From positions 1,364,001-1,428,000 of the forward strand of contig JAUCEF010000017.1 in assembly GCA_033558025.1 (NCBI GenBank): a DNA stretch of 64,000 nt. Reading direction: 5' to 3'. Within the stretch, counting starts at the first letter, position 1. Each line of letters opens with the position of its first letter. The position numbers were made by a program, and so were the translations under genes. Positions 1-11,006 of the stretch are shown piece by piece. Source of the stretch: Phytophthora sp. 'mugwort'. Lineage: Eukaryota; Oomycota; Peronosporomycetes; Peronosporales; Peronosporaceae. A model generated the notes under the pieces. It saw only the letters and a program-made list of their open reading frames with translations. It did no database searches and was not told the DNA's origin.

Positions 1-60
1 CGAGGTAACAGCTTTTATGACAGTAAAGTGTTTATCCATTCATTCTGTTGCTTGCTGCAG

Positions 61-426
61 ATGTTGTGGAATGGAGGAGTCGAGGTGAACATTTACGAAG
101 TGGCTGACTCAAAATTGCTCGTTGGGCTGCAAAAGGGGATTTTCGTCAACGATGTCATCAAATTCCTTGATGAACAGCACGATGTGAAGGAGTACGAGTG
201 GAATGGCAAAATACTCTCAAAGGAAAGCCACCGACATCATCACAAACATCACAACAAGGGAACTACAAAGCTCCAACGAACAAAAGCGAAGAGAGGGACC
301 AAAGGCTCGAAGCTCAGTAAGCACGTACACGCGAACACGAAACGCCCCCAGCAAGCACCCGCTCGAACTGCGTCTGCTGAAGATTCTGCACGTTCAAAGA
401 CGTCCGAAAAGCAATATGAACGATGA
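61..426 (+). CDS. 3'-terminal exon of an unrecognised gene (partial)
   Basis: An open frame enters from the left and ends at a stop at 424-426. A pyrimidine-rich stretch ending in CAG at 58-60 looks like a splice acceptor, so the exon probably starts at 61 with LWNGGVEVNIYEVAD and continues in frame for about 120 residues. The first half looks like a folded alpha/beta segment. The second half is a very basic, His-, Lys- and Arg-rich tail (HRHHHKHHNK and on), probably disordered. I do not recognise the family. It converges on CAND1, whose stop lies about 115 bp away. The rest of the gene is outside the window. Confidence that this is a real terminal exon is moderate, and no function can be assigned. 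Confidence 0.45.
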   Translation: MLWNGGVEVNIYEVADSKLLVGLQKGIFVNDVIKFLDEQHDVKEYEWNGKILSKESHRHHHKHHNKGTTKLQRTKAKRGTKGSKLSKHVHANTKRPQQAPARTASAEDSARSKTSEKQYER

Positions 427-540
427 GCTGTAATTTTGGGAGCAAACCATTAAAAACCAAATGTTAGCTTGCACGTATCGTGGAAAACTATTCCACATAC
501 ACTGCCTCTGTCCGCTTGTCACAACTCTAGCTGGGTCAGG

Positions 541-3500
541 TCAGTTACTTGTACGCTCACTTCGAATTGTTTCCAACAGTGGGCCCAGCATCTTGTTCTT
601 CATCGCATTCTCCATCACGGCGTTCAGCCTAGGGTGGGAGTTTGCGTCACGCACTGCGCTGATCGCATCGAGTGCACGCAACGCGCTGCGAATGAGGTCT
701 TTAACGCGTTCGACCTCAGGGCCAACCTGGTCTTCTTTCACCTTCTTGTTGATTGTCTTCTCTAATGGCTCCACCAACGCATCCAGAGCACCGACAATAC
801 TGCCAGGCTGCACGTAGCAGATCTTAATCAAGATCTGGTGGCTGAGCATTTGGATATCGTCCTGGTCTCCCAAGCCTCGCTTCAGCTGATCGAAGAAGAG
901 GCTGATGTCGAGCTGCTGCGGCAGCACCTGGATCAAAGTATCCACACACGAGTACGCAGCCTTACGAAGTGGAAGGCCATCATCCACCTTGTGCTTGAAC
1001 GGACCAAGGTCCACCACACGCTCTAACTTAATTTCAGTCGCCTTGAGAAGCACGGGGAAGATGCGATCGCGAACGTACCGTACCAGATAGTGCGCGTGAT
1101 GGTGAGCAGCCGTGTTGAGCACCAGCAGGGCGGCCCGGCGCACGTGTAAATCTTCGTCTTCAAGCGCAGCCAAGAAAGGGTCGATGTGAGCGAAGATCGC
1201 GTTGACTGCTGGCTCCTGGGCCGTAGTCGTCATCGCGTACTTGAGACTCGTAACTGCAGTCCATCGCGACCACACGTCTGGAGATACGCACAGCTCCGTC
1301 ACAATCGGCATGATCTTCGCGCTGTCCGTCACAGCGAGCTTTCCCATGCATTCGCCAACCATGTTCCGTACGCCCTCTTCCTGGCGAGCACTCATCTTCT
1401 GCAGAACTGGAAGGACACGATCCACATACATAGCGAAACCATGGTGGGGCTTTGCGGCATGATCCGAGATAACTTCACGCAGCGATGTCAGAAGTAGGTA
1501 AGAGTTCTCTCCAAGCTCCAACTTGACCATGATAGTGTCTAGATACTCTTCCATGTTGCCGACGCAAATACTACCCAGTGAATACGCAGCAGCGGCCTTC
1601 ACTTCTTCGCCCGCATTATTAAAGCACTTGAGAATGAGCTCCTTCACGTCGGTGTAGCCTGCAAGCTTGATCTTGCGGCCAAATTCACCCAAGCAATAAA
1701 GTGCCAAGACTCGGTTCTTTTCCGAATCGGTTTGTGTAATGTCACCAACGAACTTTGCGAAAGCCAACTTGCGATTATCTTCTGTCGTTGCCACGCATGT
1801 GCCTGCAACACATCGAGCAATGTTCAGCATTGAGTGTTTCGATTCTTCAGTAGGCGTAGCCATCAAAGCCTTGAATAGTTCCGTAAAGCTGCTGCCAGGA
1901 GAGTTTAACTGCGTCAGATGCGCAAAAAGTCCCTTCAGCGCATCTAAAGTAGGGCCTTGAAGCATGGAGCTATGACACAATTCCAATGCCTTCACTTGAG
2001 CATTTTGAAGAAGAGCATCCGTTGAGGCAACATGCGGACATACTTGAAGCGAGTTTGATACCAACGTGATGCTCATGCGGCACAGCTGTAGATCAACGTC
2101 AACAAGAAGTAGCGAGGCTTCCAGCACCACTTCACAGTGTAGCGTCTCCGGCATATTAGCACCTTTATAAACGACCAGATCATTCAGGGTGGCCAATGTC
2201 GCTTGCTTCAATGTGCGAGACTGCTGACGAAGCAACTGGGACAGAGTTTGAGTGCACTCCACGAGAATGGGAGACATGTCCAGGTTGAGCTTCGAGCGAG
2301 CGATGACGCCAATGGCCTTGATACTTTGAACACGTGTAATTTCGTTGTTGAGACGCTCCATGAGCAGAGGGTAAACTTCTCTGACACGTGCACCGAGCTC
2401 GTCACCTACAGTCGCAGCCCAACAACTATTAGCAATACGAACTCATATTCAATATCTGCTGAACGCAAGTGTAATACGCACCCAGCACAGCCACGATTTC
2501 TCCGATACTGCTGATTGCAGCCTCTTTAATTTCTTGATCGATGTCATGAACCTTCAAGCTAGGCAGCACCGCTTCGAAAAAGGGCATTGCGTACGGCTTG
2601 TACGTCGAACCTCCATCATCAGAGCGAATAATGCGGACAAGCGATTCAATCAGTCCAACTGCCTTTGCCACCGTTTTGTACCAATCTCCCTTCGCGCACT
2701 GGACTGCAACCTTGACGATTGATTCAATATGCGGTCGGAATGGCGCCATCGTGTGAGTATCGACGAGCAGTCGTAGAAACAGGAGCGCATCCAGCTTCAA
2801 GTCCGAGTGCTTGTCCTCCACTGCATTGAGAATGTTCGGCATCAAACGACCGATATAATCTCCCAGTTTCCCATTCTCCACCATCGCTAACTCAGTCAGC
2901 ATTGCAACCACAGCACAGCGCGACGGAACAGAAGCCCTCGTTCCGAACTGCTTGTTGGCTCCAACAACGACAGCGTTTAGGCGGTGCTCTAACTGGGTAA
3001 CACACGCATTCGACGTGGGTGGGTGGGAGGAATCGGTTCCATTTGAGTTTGGAAAAGTCTTGCGCGTAGCACGAAGAAGTTCTGCAAATACCCCAAACAC
3101 GTCAATACGAACATTCTCTTCTCGCTCTTTGAAGCGCGAGATCAAAAGCTGGGCACAGTGAACGTAGAGCTGCTCCAAAAGCTCGGGCCTCGTCGTGATA
3201 ATTGCCGTAAGAACACGAATACTAGCACGACGCACTTTCCAGCTGGTATCATCGTCATCACTGTAATCACCTTCTTCATCGCTGTATTCCTCCTCTTCTT
3301 CCCCCATGTCTTCATCTTCATCGGCAGAGTCGACGTAGTTGTAGTTAGGATCATAGGAAATAAATTGCATCACAAGCTTCAAAATAGCTTCCACGTGAGG
3401 CGTGATCTCGTTGTGGCATCGAATCATGAATGACTCAAACGCCTGAAAGCAGTTTCCACGTAGCTCATCGGAGTCTTCGTTCTGCAATGACTCGTCTTCG

Positions 3501-4427
3501 GGATCCCCACAGAATTGCACCAGGATACGGATCACTGCATCCAAATGCTGCCCAAGACGGTGGCCTGCCGTGCGCGAAAGCATCCCAATCGTTTGAATCA
3601 GCGTGCGCACGTTGGCTGAGTCGGTAGACCCCTGAATGCCCTTGATCAGGTGTTCCACCAAGCGGCTCACCAGCACATCGGACGCCATAACACCCAGAGA
3701 TCCCACACAAGCCGTGGCACGCTTGCGCACAAGCGGCGATTCATCCGTGAGCTGCACCATCAACAGCTCCATGACCGTCGCATGTTCCGTGGCTACATCG
3801 TAGCCAAAGCGACGCAGCAGATCCGTGAGGATGTCGAGCGTCTCAGCCTTCACATTCACGTCCTTATCCTTGCCTAGGCCTGTCAGCAGTCGAGTACAGA
3901 TGCCGGTGGCAATGGAGCTCCCCGTGGTTTGGGACACATCCGCCACGATGGTCTTAAGCCCGATCGAGTAGATGTCCCGCAGCTCCGGCTTGCCGTTGAG
4001 GATGAGGTCGCAGAGTTTAGCGCAGATGTCCGCCACCTGGTCCACCTGCGCTTTAGTCACTAGGATGCCCAGACACTTGACAGCAATGGACTGCACGTCG
4101 TTCGACTTGTCGTCCAGCTGTTTCAGCACCGCCGCACAGACTCTGTTGCGCAGCAGGCACGACAGTGAGTCACATACCCTCAGCTACAAGACCAATTTAA
4201 CCGATGCACGAACTTCGGCTCCAGGTACGTCCCCAGGTCCACGTCCTTGTTGAGCTCGACACACAAATCCGACGTGGCCATGTAGCGCTCATCCTTGTCA
4301 AAGTCCGTGGTCTGTATGCGCAGTGGAGATGTCAGCGACAGCAGAGACCCTCTGCTGCACTATGAGATGTGGTAGCGCATCGTACCTTGTCCAGTAACTG
4401 CGCGATCTTGTCCTCGATCGCGCGCAT
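541..4427 (-). CDS. CAND1: CAND1, cullin-associated NEDD8-dissociated protein 1 (TIP120)
   Basis: CAND1 wraps around unneddylated cullin-RBX1 and exchanges F-box substrate receptors of SCF ubiquitin ligases. Four exons give continuous phase: 4386-4427, 4214-4311, 2482-4142 and 541-2405 (introns 71-76 bp), for about 1221 residues against about 1230 in animals. The whole protein is HEAT repeats. Family landmarks in order: a start MRAIEDKIAQLLDK, then DKDERYMATSDL, QSIAVKCLGILV, RDIYSIGLKT, the acidic loop DEDMGEEEEEYSDEEGDYSD ending in DDTSWKVRRA, SRFKEREENV, EEVKAAAAYSLGSICVGN, and GPFKHKVDDGLPLRKAA near the C-terminus. The largest frame reads through its 3' exon end, so the junctions at 2406-2481 and 4143-4213 are inferred from phase and homology. 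It is divergently transcribed from the small gene at 4599, and only about 171 bp separate the two start codons. Confidence 0.95.
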
Positions 4428-4598
4428 CTTCACCTTATTCTTTGCGCGCTCCAAAGTGAAAGTGAGTGACGACGAAGATCTCGGGTGAAAATGTGCACCA
4501 CACTAATATGACCATCATTTTAGAACGGTTACTTCAAGAACGGGCGACGAGTCCGCAATTGAAGCAAGCAACTTCTGTCTGCTGCTGCAAGTGACGCC
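4428..4598. promoter_or_regulatory. Shared bidirectional promoter between CAND1 and the small coiled-coil gene
   Basis: 171 bp separate two divergent start codons. On the minus strand, TCACTCACTTTCACTTTGG near 4450-4468 resembles the oomycete initiator element (a TCAYTT core followed by a pyrimidine/A-T stretch), which suggests that CAND1 transcription starts only about 30-40 bp before its ATG. No TATA box is evident. The assignment is inferred from spacing and motif only. Confidence 0.4.
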
Positions 4599-4974
4599 AT
4601 GAGTAAGGAGCATCTATAGAAGCTGTGGGTTTATTAGGCTGGCTGCTAACGTGTCATCTCGCTCCGCAGATGAAAAGGACGGCGACATGGCACCCGACCA
4701 GCTCACGTCGCTCATCTCGGACGAGGTGGAGCGCCAACTACGAGAGCGAGGCTCTGTGCTTGAAGCCATGAAGGAGCAGATGGCTAAAGTACTAGCCGAG
4801 TTCGAGGAGCTGGCGGCCAACGTCAGTTCCAAGCGCTCATGGTCCAACAGCGTCACCAGGACGACGAAGCCCTTCATGCCGCCAAAGAAGACGCCCTTCG
4901 ACATCCATCCCGTCGTCACGCCCTTGGATATCGTTCCACCAGTGGCGTCTTCTCCATCCAAACTACCAAAGTAG
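4599..4974 (+). CDS. Small conserved-looking coiled-coil protein, function unknown
   Basis: Two-exon model: ATGA at 4599-4602, a 67-bp intron 4603-4669 (GTAAGG to CCGCAG), then 4670-4974, giving about 103 residues starting MNEKDGDMAPDQ. Within the second exon the frame can be extended upstream only to a GTG, and the first internal ATG is 4687, so the spliced start is preferred. Residues about 10-50 (SDEVERQLRERGSVLEAMKE and on to FEELAAN) are a charged amphipathic helix likely to form a coiled coil. The C-terminal half is rich in Pro, Thr and Lys. I recognise no family. It shares a short promoter region with CAND1, so the two may be co-expressed; no functional link follows from that. Confidence 0.6.
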
Positions 4975-5289
4975 TTAAATTATTAGCTGTTGTGTAGCTG
5001 ACCAGAATGTCACGATTTTCTTACTGTTTGTAACATATCTGGGGCAGGATTAGCGGCGGACTTCTCAAAAGCATCCACCAGCTCAAGCGAAACGCGAGCG
5101 GAGGGACTTTCCCGCCAGGATATGCAGGGCTTCGTAGCCCCGACGGAAAGATCACTTTTGGTACGACTGCGGTGTGCTGTTTTGTGTGTGAAGTGCAGAC
5201 TAATCGTAGTATTCTATACTCTTGACTACTCGACAGACAAAATACTTCCGCGAGTTGCCAGTATCGAAAAGCGCAATGGCGGCTCACAG

Positions 5290-8200
5290 ATGGTGCTATC
5301 ACAGCAAAGGCAACAGATGTACGAGCGAGCCATGGTACGATATCCGCAGTGTCGAAGCAATGTGTTCGCTCCTAGTATGTACGACCGTGAAGAATCGTCC
5401 AGCTTGGATGCAAGCGCTGCTTTTCAGGAACCTCGAGCATCACTAAAGCTGGAATTCGTGTATGGCTGTCGTAGCGGGGCCACCACGTCACTGTCCAGTA
5501 GTCATCCTGCATCGCCCAACGCAAGTACAAACAACTGCGTGTTCTACATTTCAACTGGTGAGATCATGTGGTTTACGGCAACGCTGGTGATGCTGTACAA
5601 GAAAGAAACTAACACACAGAGGTATTTCCGAGAACACACAAACGAGGTTACAAGCGTGACGGTACACCCGAATCAGCGAATTGTTGCATCAGGTCAAGCA
5701 GGAAGATCTGCATTTCTTCTGGTGTGGAATGCAAAAGACGAACCACTTGGCAAGCGGTTTGCGTGCCTCAAGGGCCATCACGTGGCAGTGAGGTCCATGA
5801 GCTTTTCTCACGATGGCAAGCTGCTTGCTTCTTTGGGTGGAGACATGTACAATACTATTTGCATTCACGACTGGAAAGCTCAAGAACTGTTGGTTAGTGC
5901 CCGAGGTCACACATTTCGAGTTCACGCGATTGCATTCAATCCATTCCAGGCGCATGGTCGACCTGACACACACCGACCTAAGAAAGCAGGACAGGCTCTA
6001 CACGACGACGACACCTGTTACACTTTAGTGAGCTGCGGTGTTCGGCATATTCGCTTCTGGACACTCACAAAAGCCGACTTCGTGCAACCGCCTTCAAAGG
6101 GAAATGCTGATAGTGCCTTTTCTGGTTCCACATTTGGTGGTCCTCCACGATTGCGTCCTCCAACCCCAACTGAGAAAGTGTGGAAACTGGAGGGTAATGT
6201 TCCATCATTTCATGGACGCTTTGAGGTCCAAGACTTTACAAGTTTGACGTTCATGAACGATTCCCCACCTCTATACATGTATGATGACAACTCAAAGGAA
6301 TTGGTCGCGACAAATATCACTGATCATTCGCTCGGCCGAATCATAGCAGGCACCGCAAAAGGGGATTTGTGCTTATTCTTGCAGCCGAGAGCGAGTCCTG
6401 ATATTGACATTGTTTTAGAGAGCGATCAACGAAAGGAACCTGCGAAATGGTGGGAAATCCCAGACGAATATACCGATGCTGAGATCAACGAGCTTGTGCT
6501 GGAGAAAATCGCATACGAACCAAGTGGAAGACTTGTTGATGTTGTACCACACGACCAAGAGACTGGTAATCGGTTTAAGTTGCCAAAACAAGCTCAAGCA
6601 GAGATGGAAGGACTATCAAAGAAGATGGCGATGCGGCCTAACTCGACAACCTTGCTTTCACGTTTGGGTGAATTAAATTATAGTGGACCACTAGCTCATC
6701 AGGGAGCCATTTACCAAGTGGCGTACTCCAAGAACTCTAATATGATTATGTCGTGTGGAAATGACGGGAAATTGTTGCTCTGGAAATGCCAAATGAGCAA
6801 GCCCATGCGAGTTCCTGGAGTCAATACACAAGGAATTTTTACACCATTGACGGGGACATTTGCTGAAGGCACACACGCACTAATTCCATTTGATGACCCC
6901 GCGAGAGTATTCCAATTGCCGACGGGGTTACCAAATGAATTTAGTGCAGGTGGTACGGCTGCTACACCGAAGCCCACGAGCATTGTGTGGAAAAGTGACG
7001 GCAAGTTTGTACTTGTTGCCACTAGCAACAGTTGCATCTGGGAGCTTAACATCATATCCGGCGAATGGAAATTGCTATTTGAAGCTCACTGTGGTGTGGT
7101 GGCAGCCTGCACCGCACACCCTGTAATGGAGGAAGTAGCGACGGTGTCTCAAGACGGATATCTTAGTTTCTGGGATCTTGAACAACACGTGTGTACACGC
7201 CGTCTGTACCTTGGAAGTTTCATTACCTCTGGCGTTAAAGCTTTCTGTATGGAATTCCATTCCGCTGGGCACGAACTTGCAATTGGACTAAGCTCAGGTG
7301 AGCTGCTGATTGTGGACTGTAATGCCTTTAAGGTATTGCTACGGAAAAGCGTCAAATCGAACTCCAGAAGCACTGCAAATCTGCATTTGGGTCTATCTAG
7401 TCCCGGTTTTCGAGCTATCGCCCAGGTGAAGTACTGCCCCACTGCAAAATATTTAGCGGTCGGGGTGAAGGACACCTTCGTTTATATCTACGACGTCATC
7501 AATAAGTACAAGAAGCTTCACATCTGTGAAGGCCACTCAAGCGCAGTGATGCACTTGACATGGAACAAGGAAGGTGACATCTTGCAGAGCAATGCAGCGG
7601 ATGGTGAGATTCTTCATTGGCTCATATCATCTACAAAGGGCGAAACCAAGCAGATTACCGATGCGTTCCTAGTCCGCGATGTGCACTGGATTAAATGGAC
7701 GTGCGTATTTGGGTGGCCAACGCCTGGCATCTGGTCAGAGGCCTCACCCAATCTTGTGGATATTGCTGCTGTCTGTACTACGGGTCCAAAGACGGTAAGT
7801 GAATATTCCGAATCAGGGAGCACGCAGTCAACCTCAAGCGAAGACTTGCTGGCTGTTGCTTGTCGATCAAGTGTTCATCTTCTGAAGTACCCTGCTCATC
7901 GTGGTGCCAATAGAAAAATATACAAGGCTCACTCATCAGCTATTACAGCGTTAGGCTTCTCGTATGATGATGCTTATTTGGTCACTGTCGGGGGCGACGA
8001 TGGGACAGTCATGCAGTGGAAAGTAGTGACTGGAGGTGCAAGTCCTATTAAAGTCAGCACGAAAACCACACCTCTGGTGCATCTAAAGGACGACGACAAC
8101 GTCGAAGAACAGCGGCCAAGTTCGAATCCTGTGCCTCCCCCACAAAATGAGAAGCAACGATCAAGCCATCTCTCCCCACGAAAGCATTCTCGACAATACC

Positions 8201-8676
8201 GCGAGCGTCTAGTGTATCAGGACGATAATGCTCGAGAGTTTCAAATCGAGCATACCGACAGCGAAGTGCAGGAGTTAGATCCAAACAGTGAAAGTTTGCA
8301 GGAGAGCCCGAATGATGAAGATTCGACAACTGACTTACTAGAAGGCGAACTCCAAGGAGGAGCTATGGTGCCACTTACTGAGGAAGCTATCAGCTATCGA
8401 GGCACCTCGACTCTTGATGACGCGCTGCCAGCTCCCATTCAAGTGCGAGCTATACGTGACTACGCAACCGAAATCGCGGACGAGCTGAGTCTAAATCGTG
8501 GCGAGATTCTCCGCGTGCTCTCGAAAACTGGTGGCGATTGGTGGCTTGGCGAGACGTGTGACGGCACTAAGGGTTATTTCCCTGCTGGTTTTGTTGAAGA
8601 TGTCGATCTCGGTAACCTCGTCACAGGTGACGATTTTATAGCAAGCCAGGAGACAACTACTGAAGTACTACAATAG
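5290..8676 (+). CDS. EML-type WD40 repeat protein with C-terminal SH3 domain
   Basis: An uninterrupted frame runs 5122-8676 (1184 residues if read from 5122). I prefer the ATG at 5290 (MVLSQQRQQMYERAM, about 1128 residues), because the 56 residues before it do not look like the family and an initiator-like TCACTTTTGGTA sits at about 5151. The HELP/TAPE signature of echinoderm microtubule-associated-protein-like proteins is clear: FYISTGEIMWFTATLVMLYK, QRYFREHTNEVTSVTVHPN, IVASGQAGRSAFLLVWN. About 12 WD40 blades follow (for example SMSFSHDGKLLASLGGD and HSSAITALGFSYDDAYLVTVGGDDGTVMQW). An acidic, Ser-rich linker leads to an SH3 domain (AIRDYATEIADELSLNRGE, WWLGE, GYFPAGFVED). Animal EML proteins bind microtubules and lack SH3. 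A role linking microtubules to Pro-rich partners is inference. Confidence 0.85.
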   Translation: MVLSQQRQQMYERAMVRYPQCRSNVFAPSMYDREESSSLDASAAFQEPRASLKLEFVYGCRSGATTSLSSSHPASPNASTNNCVFYISTGEIMWFTATLVMLYKKETNTQRYFREHTNEVTSVTVHPNQRIVASGQAGRSAFLLVWNAKDEPLGKRFACLKGHHVAVRSMSFSHDGKLLASLGGDMYNTICIHDWKAQELLVSARGHTFRVHAIAFNPFQAHGRPDTHRPKKAGQALHDDDTCYTLVSCGVRHIRFWTLTKADFVQPPSKGNADSAFSGSTFGGPPRLRPPTPTEKVWKLEGNVPSFHGRFEVQDFTSLTFMNDSPPLYMYDDNSKELVATNITDHSLGRIIAGTAKGDLCLFLQPRASPDIDIVLESDQRKEPAKWWEIPDEYTDAEINELVLEKIAYEPSGRLVDVVPHDQETGNRFKLPKQAQAEMEGLSKKMAMRPNSTTLLSRLGELNYSGPLAHQGAIYQVAYSKNSNMIMSCGNDGKLLLWKCQMSKPMRVPGVNTQGIFTPLTGTFAEGTHALIPFDDPARVFQLPTGLPNEFSAGGTAATPKPTSIVWKSDGKFVLVATSNSCIWELNIISGEWKLLFEAHCGVVAACTAHPVMEEVATVSQDGYLSFWDLEQHVCTRRLYLGSFITSGVKAFCMEFHSAGHELAIGLSSGELLIVDCNAFKVLLRKSVKSNSRSTANLHLGLSSPGFRAIAQVKYCPTAKYLAVGVKDTFVYIYDVINKYKKLHICEGHSSAVMHLTWNKEGDILQSNAADGEILHWLISSTKGETKQITDAFLVRDVHWIKWTCVFGWPTPGIWSEASPNLVDIAAVCTTGPKTVSEYSESGSTQSTSSEDLLAVACRSSVHLLKYPAHRGANRKIYKAHSSAITALGFSYDDAYLVTVGGDDGTVMQWKVVTGGASPIKVSTKTTPLVHLKDDDNVEEQRPSSNPVPPPQNEKQRSSHLSPRKHSRQYRERLVYQDDNAREFQIEHTDSEVQELDPNSESLQESPNDEDSTTDLLEGELQGGAMVPLTEEAISYRGTSTLDDALPAPIQVRAIRDYATEIADELSLNRGEILRVLSKTGGDWWLGETCDGTKGYFPAGFVEDVDLGNLVTGDDFIASQETTTEVLQ

Positions 8677-8705
8677 CCGAAGGTTTAATGTGATCATACA
8701 AGTAT

Positions 8706-8711
8706 AATAAA
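8706..8711 (+). terminator. AATAAA-like polyadenylation signal of the EML/SH3 gene
   Basis: AATAAA lies 30 bp after the stop codon at 8674-8676, inside the 158-bp gap before the helicase gene. Oomycete polyadenylation signals are poorly conserved, so this is only suggestive. Confidence 0.35.
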
Positions 8712-8834
8712 TATTACGTAGTACTTCGAAGTATATGTTAGCAAGTTTCCTGCGACGTGTGAGAAGGGAATGGCTTCAGTTCCGGTGGCTCTAGCCTGCC
8801 CAATCTGGTCCCGAATGGGGCAATTGACGCATCG

Positions 8835-10852
8835 ATGGCAGCGGCATCCTCAGACACGGCGCTGGCTGCCAGCACGACGACATTCAGCGACCTCCCGCTG
8901 CACACGGACGTGGGGCATGCGCTTACAGATATGCGTTTCCTGCGCCCGTCGCCCATCCAACTGCACGCCCTGCCCGTGGCTCTGTTCGGCAACGATGTCA
9001 TTGGTCAGGCCAAGTCTGGAACAGGCAAGACTGCAGTTTTCGCGGTCACAGCCGTCGAACACGCGATCCGCAACGTGGAGCAGCGGACTCAGAAGGCGGA
9101 AGAGCAACCGGTGGGAGACCCGTTGGCGTTGATTCTGGCGCCTACGCGAGAGATCGCGATCCAGATTGAAACTGTGCTGCGCCAATTGACGCAGTTCCGA
9201 CCGGACATCGTCATCCGTACGTGCATCGGCGGCCTGCCAGTAGCTCAGGACCAGGTAACGGAAAGTGTATGCATATTATACTGAGTGGTTGTATTGATTT
9301 AAGTGAAATGCTGTGCTTGAGCAGATGCACTTGGCAGCGGGGTGCCATATTGTGGTGGGCACTCCAGGACGCGTGAAGGCGCTCGTGGACCAGTGTTCAC
9401 TGCCGTGCAGTGCAATTCGACTATTGGTGCTGGATGAAGTGGATAAGCTCATGTCCCGAGACTTTGAGAAAGATGTAAGGAGATATTGCGTGGAATTGGA
9501 GCCTTGAATTTTTGGGTGGGGTATTGACAGCTCGCCCTTCTACATGTTATATAGATCGGATACATCGCGGAAGCACTCCCTGAAAGGCGGCAGGTAATAA
9601 AGCTATTCGTAATCGACGAGTATCGATATATAGTTACCACTTATGGACTAATGCCTTATGTTGGGTCAGACACTCGCATTTTCAGCCACGTTCTCTCCTA
9701 ATCAGTTAATTGCTGTGGCGCAGCTAATGAGAACTCCGCAGGTGTGTATCATGTTATGCAGTTATATAATTTCTCTCTCTCACCAACTTGGCTGCTACTT
9801 CAGATCGTGCGAGTTCGAGGGCCAGAAGATGTCACCACCGAGTTCATCTCGTCCGCTGAAGACCTCGAAAATTGGAAGGAACGAGAGCAATCAAATGCAC
9901 CAGAGCTTTGGCTTCGTCATGTGCGGCAGTATTATAGTGTTGTTAAGTCACCACGAGGACCATCGTCAGACGATGATGTTCTGAATATGAAGGTGAAAGT
10001 GGTGAAGCTGGCAGCGCTGCTGTCGGAAATCGTGTTTGTGCAGTGCATGGTGTTCTGCAACGATAAATTCCGCGCTGAGGCGTTGGCCACAGCTCTTGCA
10101 GCGCAGGGTTGGCCAGCGGCATGTATTACCGGCTCACAGACACAAACGACGCGCTTGGAAGTAATGGAAGATTTTAGAGCGTCACGCACCCGTGTATTGG
10201 TGTCTACCGACCTCACTGCGCGAGGAATTGATGTCGATAAAGTCAACTTTGTGGTGCGTTCTTAGGAAAAGTGACAAATGCTATAGAGTGGGCTAGAAAT
10301 TTTGGACTCTGATCGTCGTATGTGAACTCGTAGGTAAACTTGGATTTGCCGCGAGACCCAGCAACATATTTGCATCGAGTTGGGAGAACAGGGCGCTTTG
10401 GTGGGAAAGGAATGGCCGTGACACTACTCTCGAAAAAAGAAGTACAAGGAGTTCATCTTCTCGCTCGAGTTTTCAAGATGGCGATTAACGAATTGCCAAG
10501 TCCAGTACCTCCGGAGATTTACACCTACGCAGCTGCAGAGGAGAGCAGTGATAGCGATGGAGCTCACGAATCTACAGACCCTGTGGTCGCTGAAAATCTA
10601 CCGCTCGAGCTCGAGGTCGTAGATGAACCGGACAAGGATAGAAGTCATCGTGCCGAAAAAGGAGACGAGCCTGTAACTGCCGAAAAGTTACTCACTGAAG
10701 AGGATGAGGGTGTAAGTGAGCAGTGCAACTACGAAAACGAAGTGGAGGACGCAGTATCAAGTGAAGAGAAAAAAGCTGAGTCGTGGAGAGGGGTTTCAAG
10801 TCGATATGACATGGAAGAGAGGTCCTATGACAGCTGGGTGACGTTGCTGTAG
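8835..10852 (+). CDS. DDX20: DEAD-box RNA helicase, DDX20/Gemin3-like
   Basis: Six exons in phase: 8835-9254, 9325-9474, 9555-9593 (only 39 nt), 9670-9741, 9804-10253 and 10334-10852, for about 549 residues. Motifs in order: Q motif (RPSPIQLHALP), motif I AKSGTGKT, Ia PTREIA, Ib TPGR, II DEVD (instead of DEAD), III SAT, IV VFCND, V STDLTARGID, VI HRVGRTGR. The closest family is DDX20, by RPSPIQLHALP, DVIGQAKSGTGKT, APTREIAIQIE, a VRQYYSVV segment and VNLDLPRDPATYLHR. DDX20 is the helicase of the SMN-Gemin complex that assembles spliceosomal snRNPs. The protein ends in an acidic tail of about 120 residues without recognisable domains. It starts 158 bp after the WD40 gene and converges on the DUF1697 gene. 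Which DEAD-box paralogue it is remains less certain than the fold. Confidence 0.85.
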
Positions 10853-10992
10853 CTTTATGGCGTTCTGATGGCGATCGCCGTGGGGGTGCTAGCGTTGGCC
10901 GATAGAACCAATAGATCGTATCGAGTAGATTTTTTTTTGCCATCATCGTGCAAACACGATTTTCTGTGGCGATGTCTGTATGCTGGCATTGC

Positions 10993-10998
10993 AATAAA
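10993..10998 (+). terminator. AATAAA polyadenylation-like signal of the helicase gene
   Basis: AATAAA lies 140 bp after the helicase stop codon and directly before the 3' end of the convergent DUF1697 gene. Use as a poly(A) signal is inferred from position. Confidence 0.3.
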
Positions 10999-11006
10999 GC
11001 TTGTGA

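Noticed and set aside
5122..5289. EML/SH3 protein starting at ATG 5122
   Set aside because: The extra 56 residues lack family similarity, and an initiator-like element lies downstream of that ATG. It cannot be excluded without RNA data.
9744..9803. Upstream extension of the helicase exon starting at 9744
   Set aside because: It is the intron 9742-9803 (GTGTGT to TTCAG); reading it would break the helicase core between motif III and the next block.
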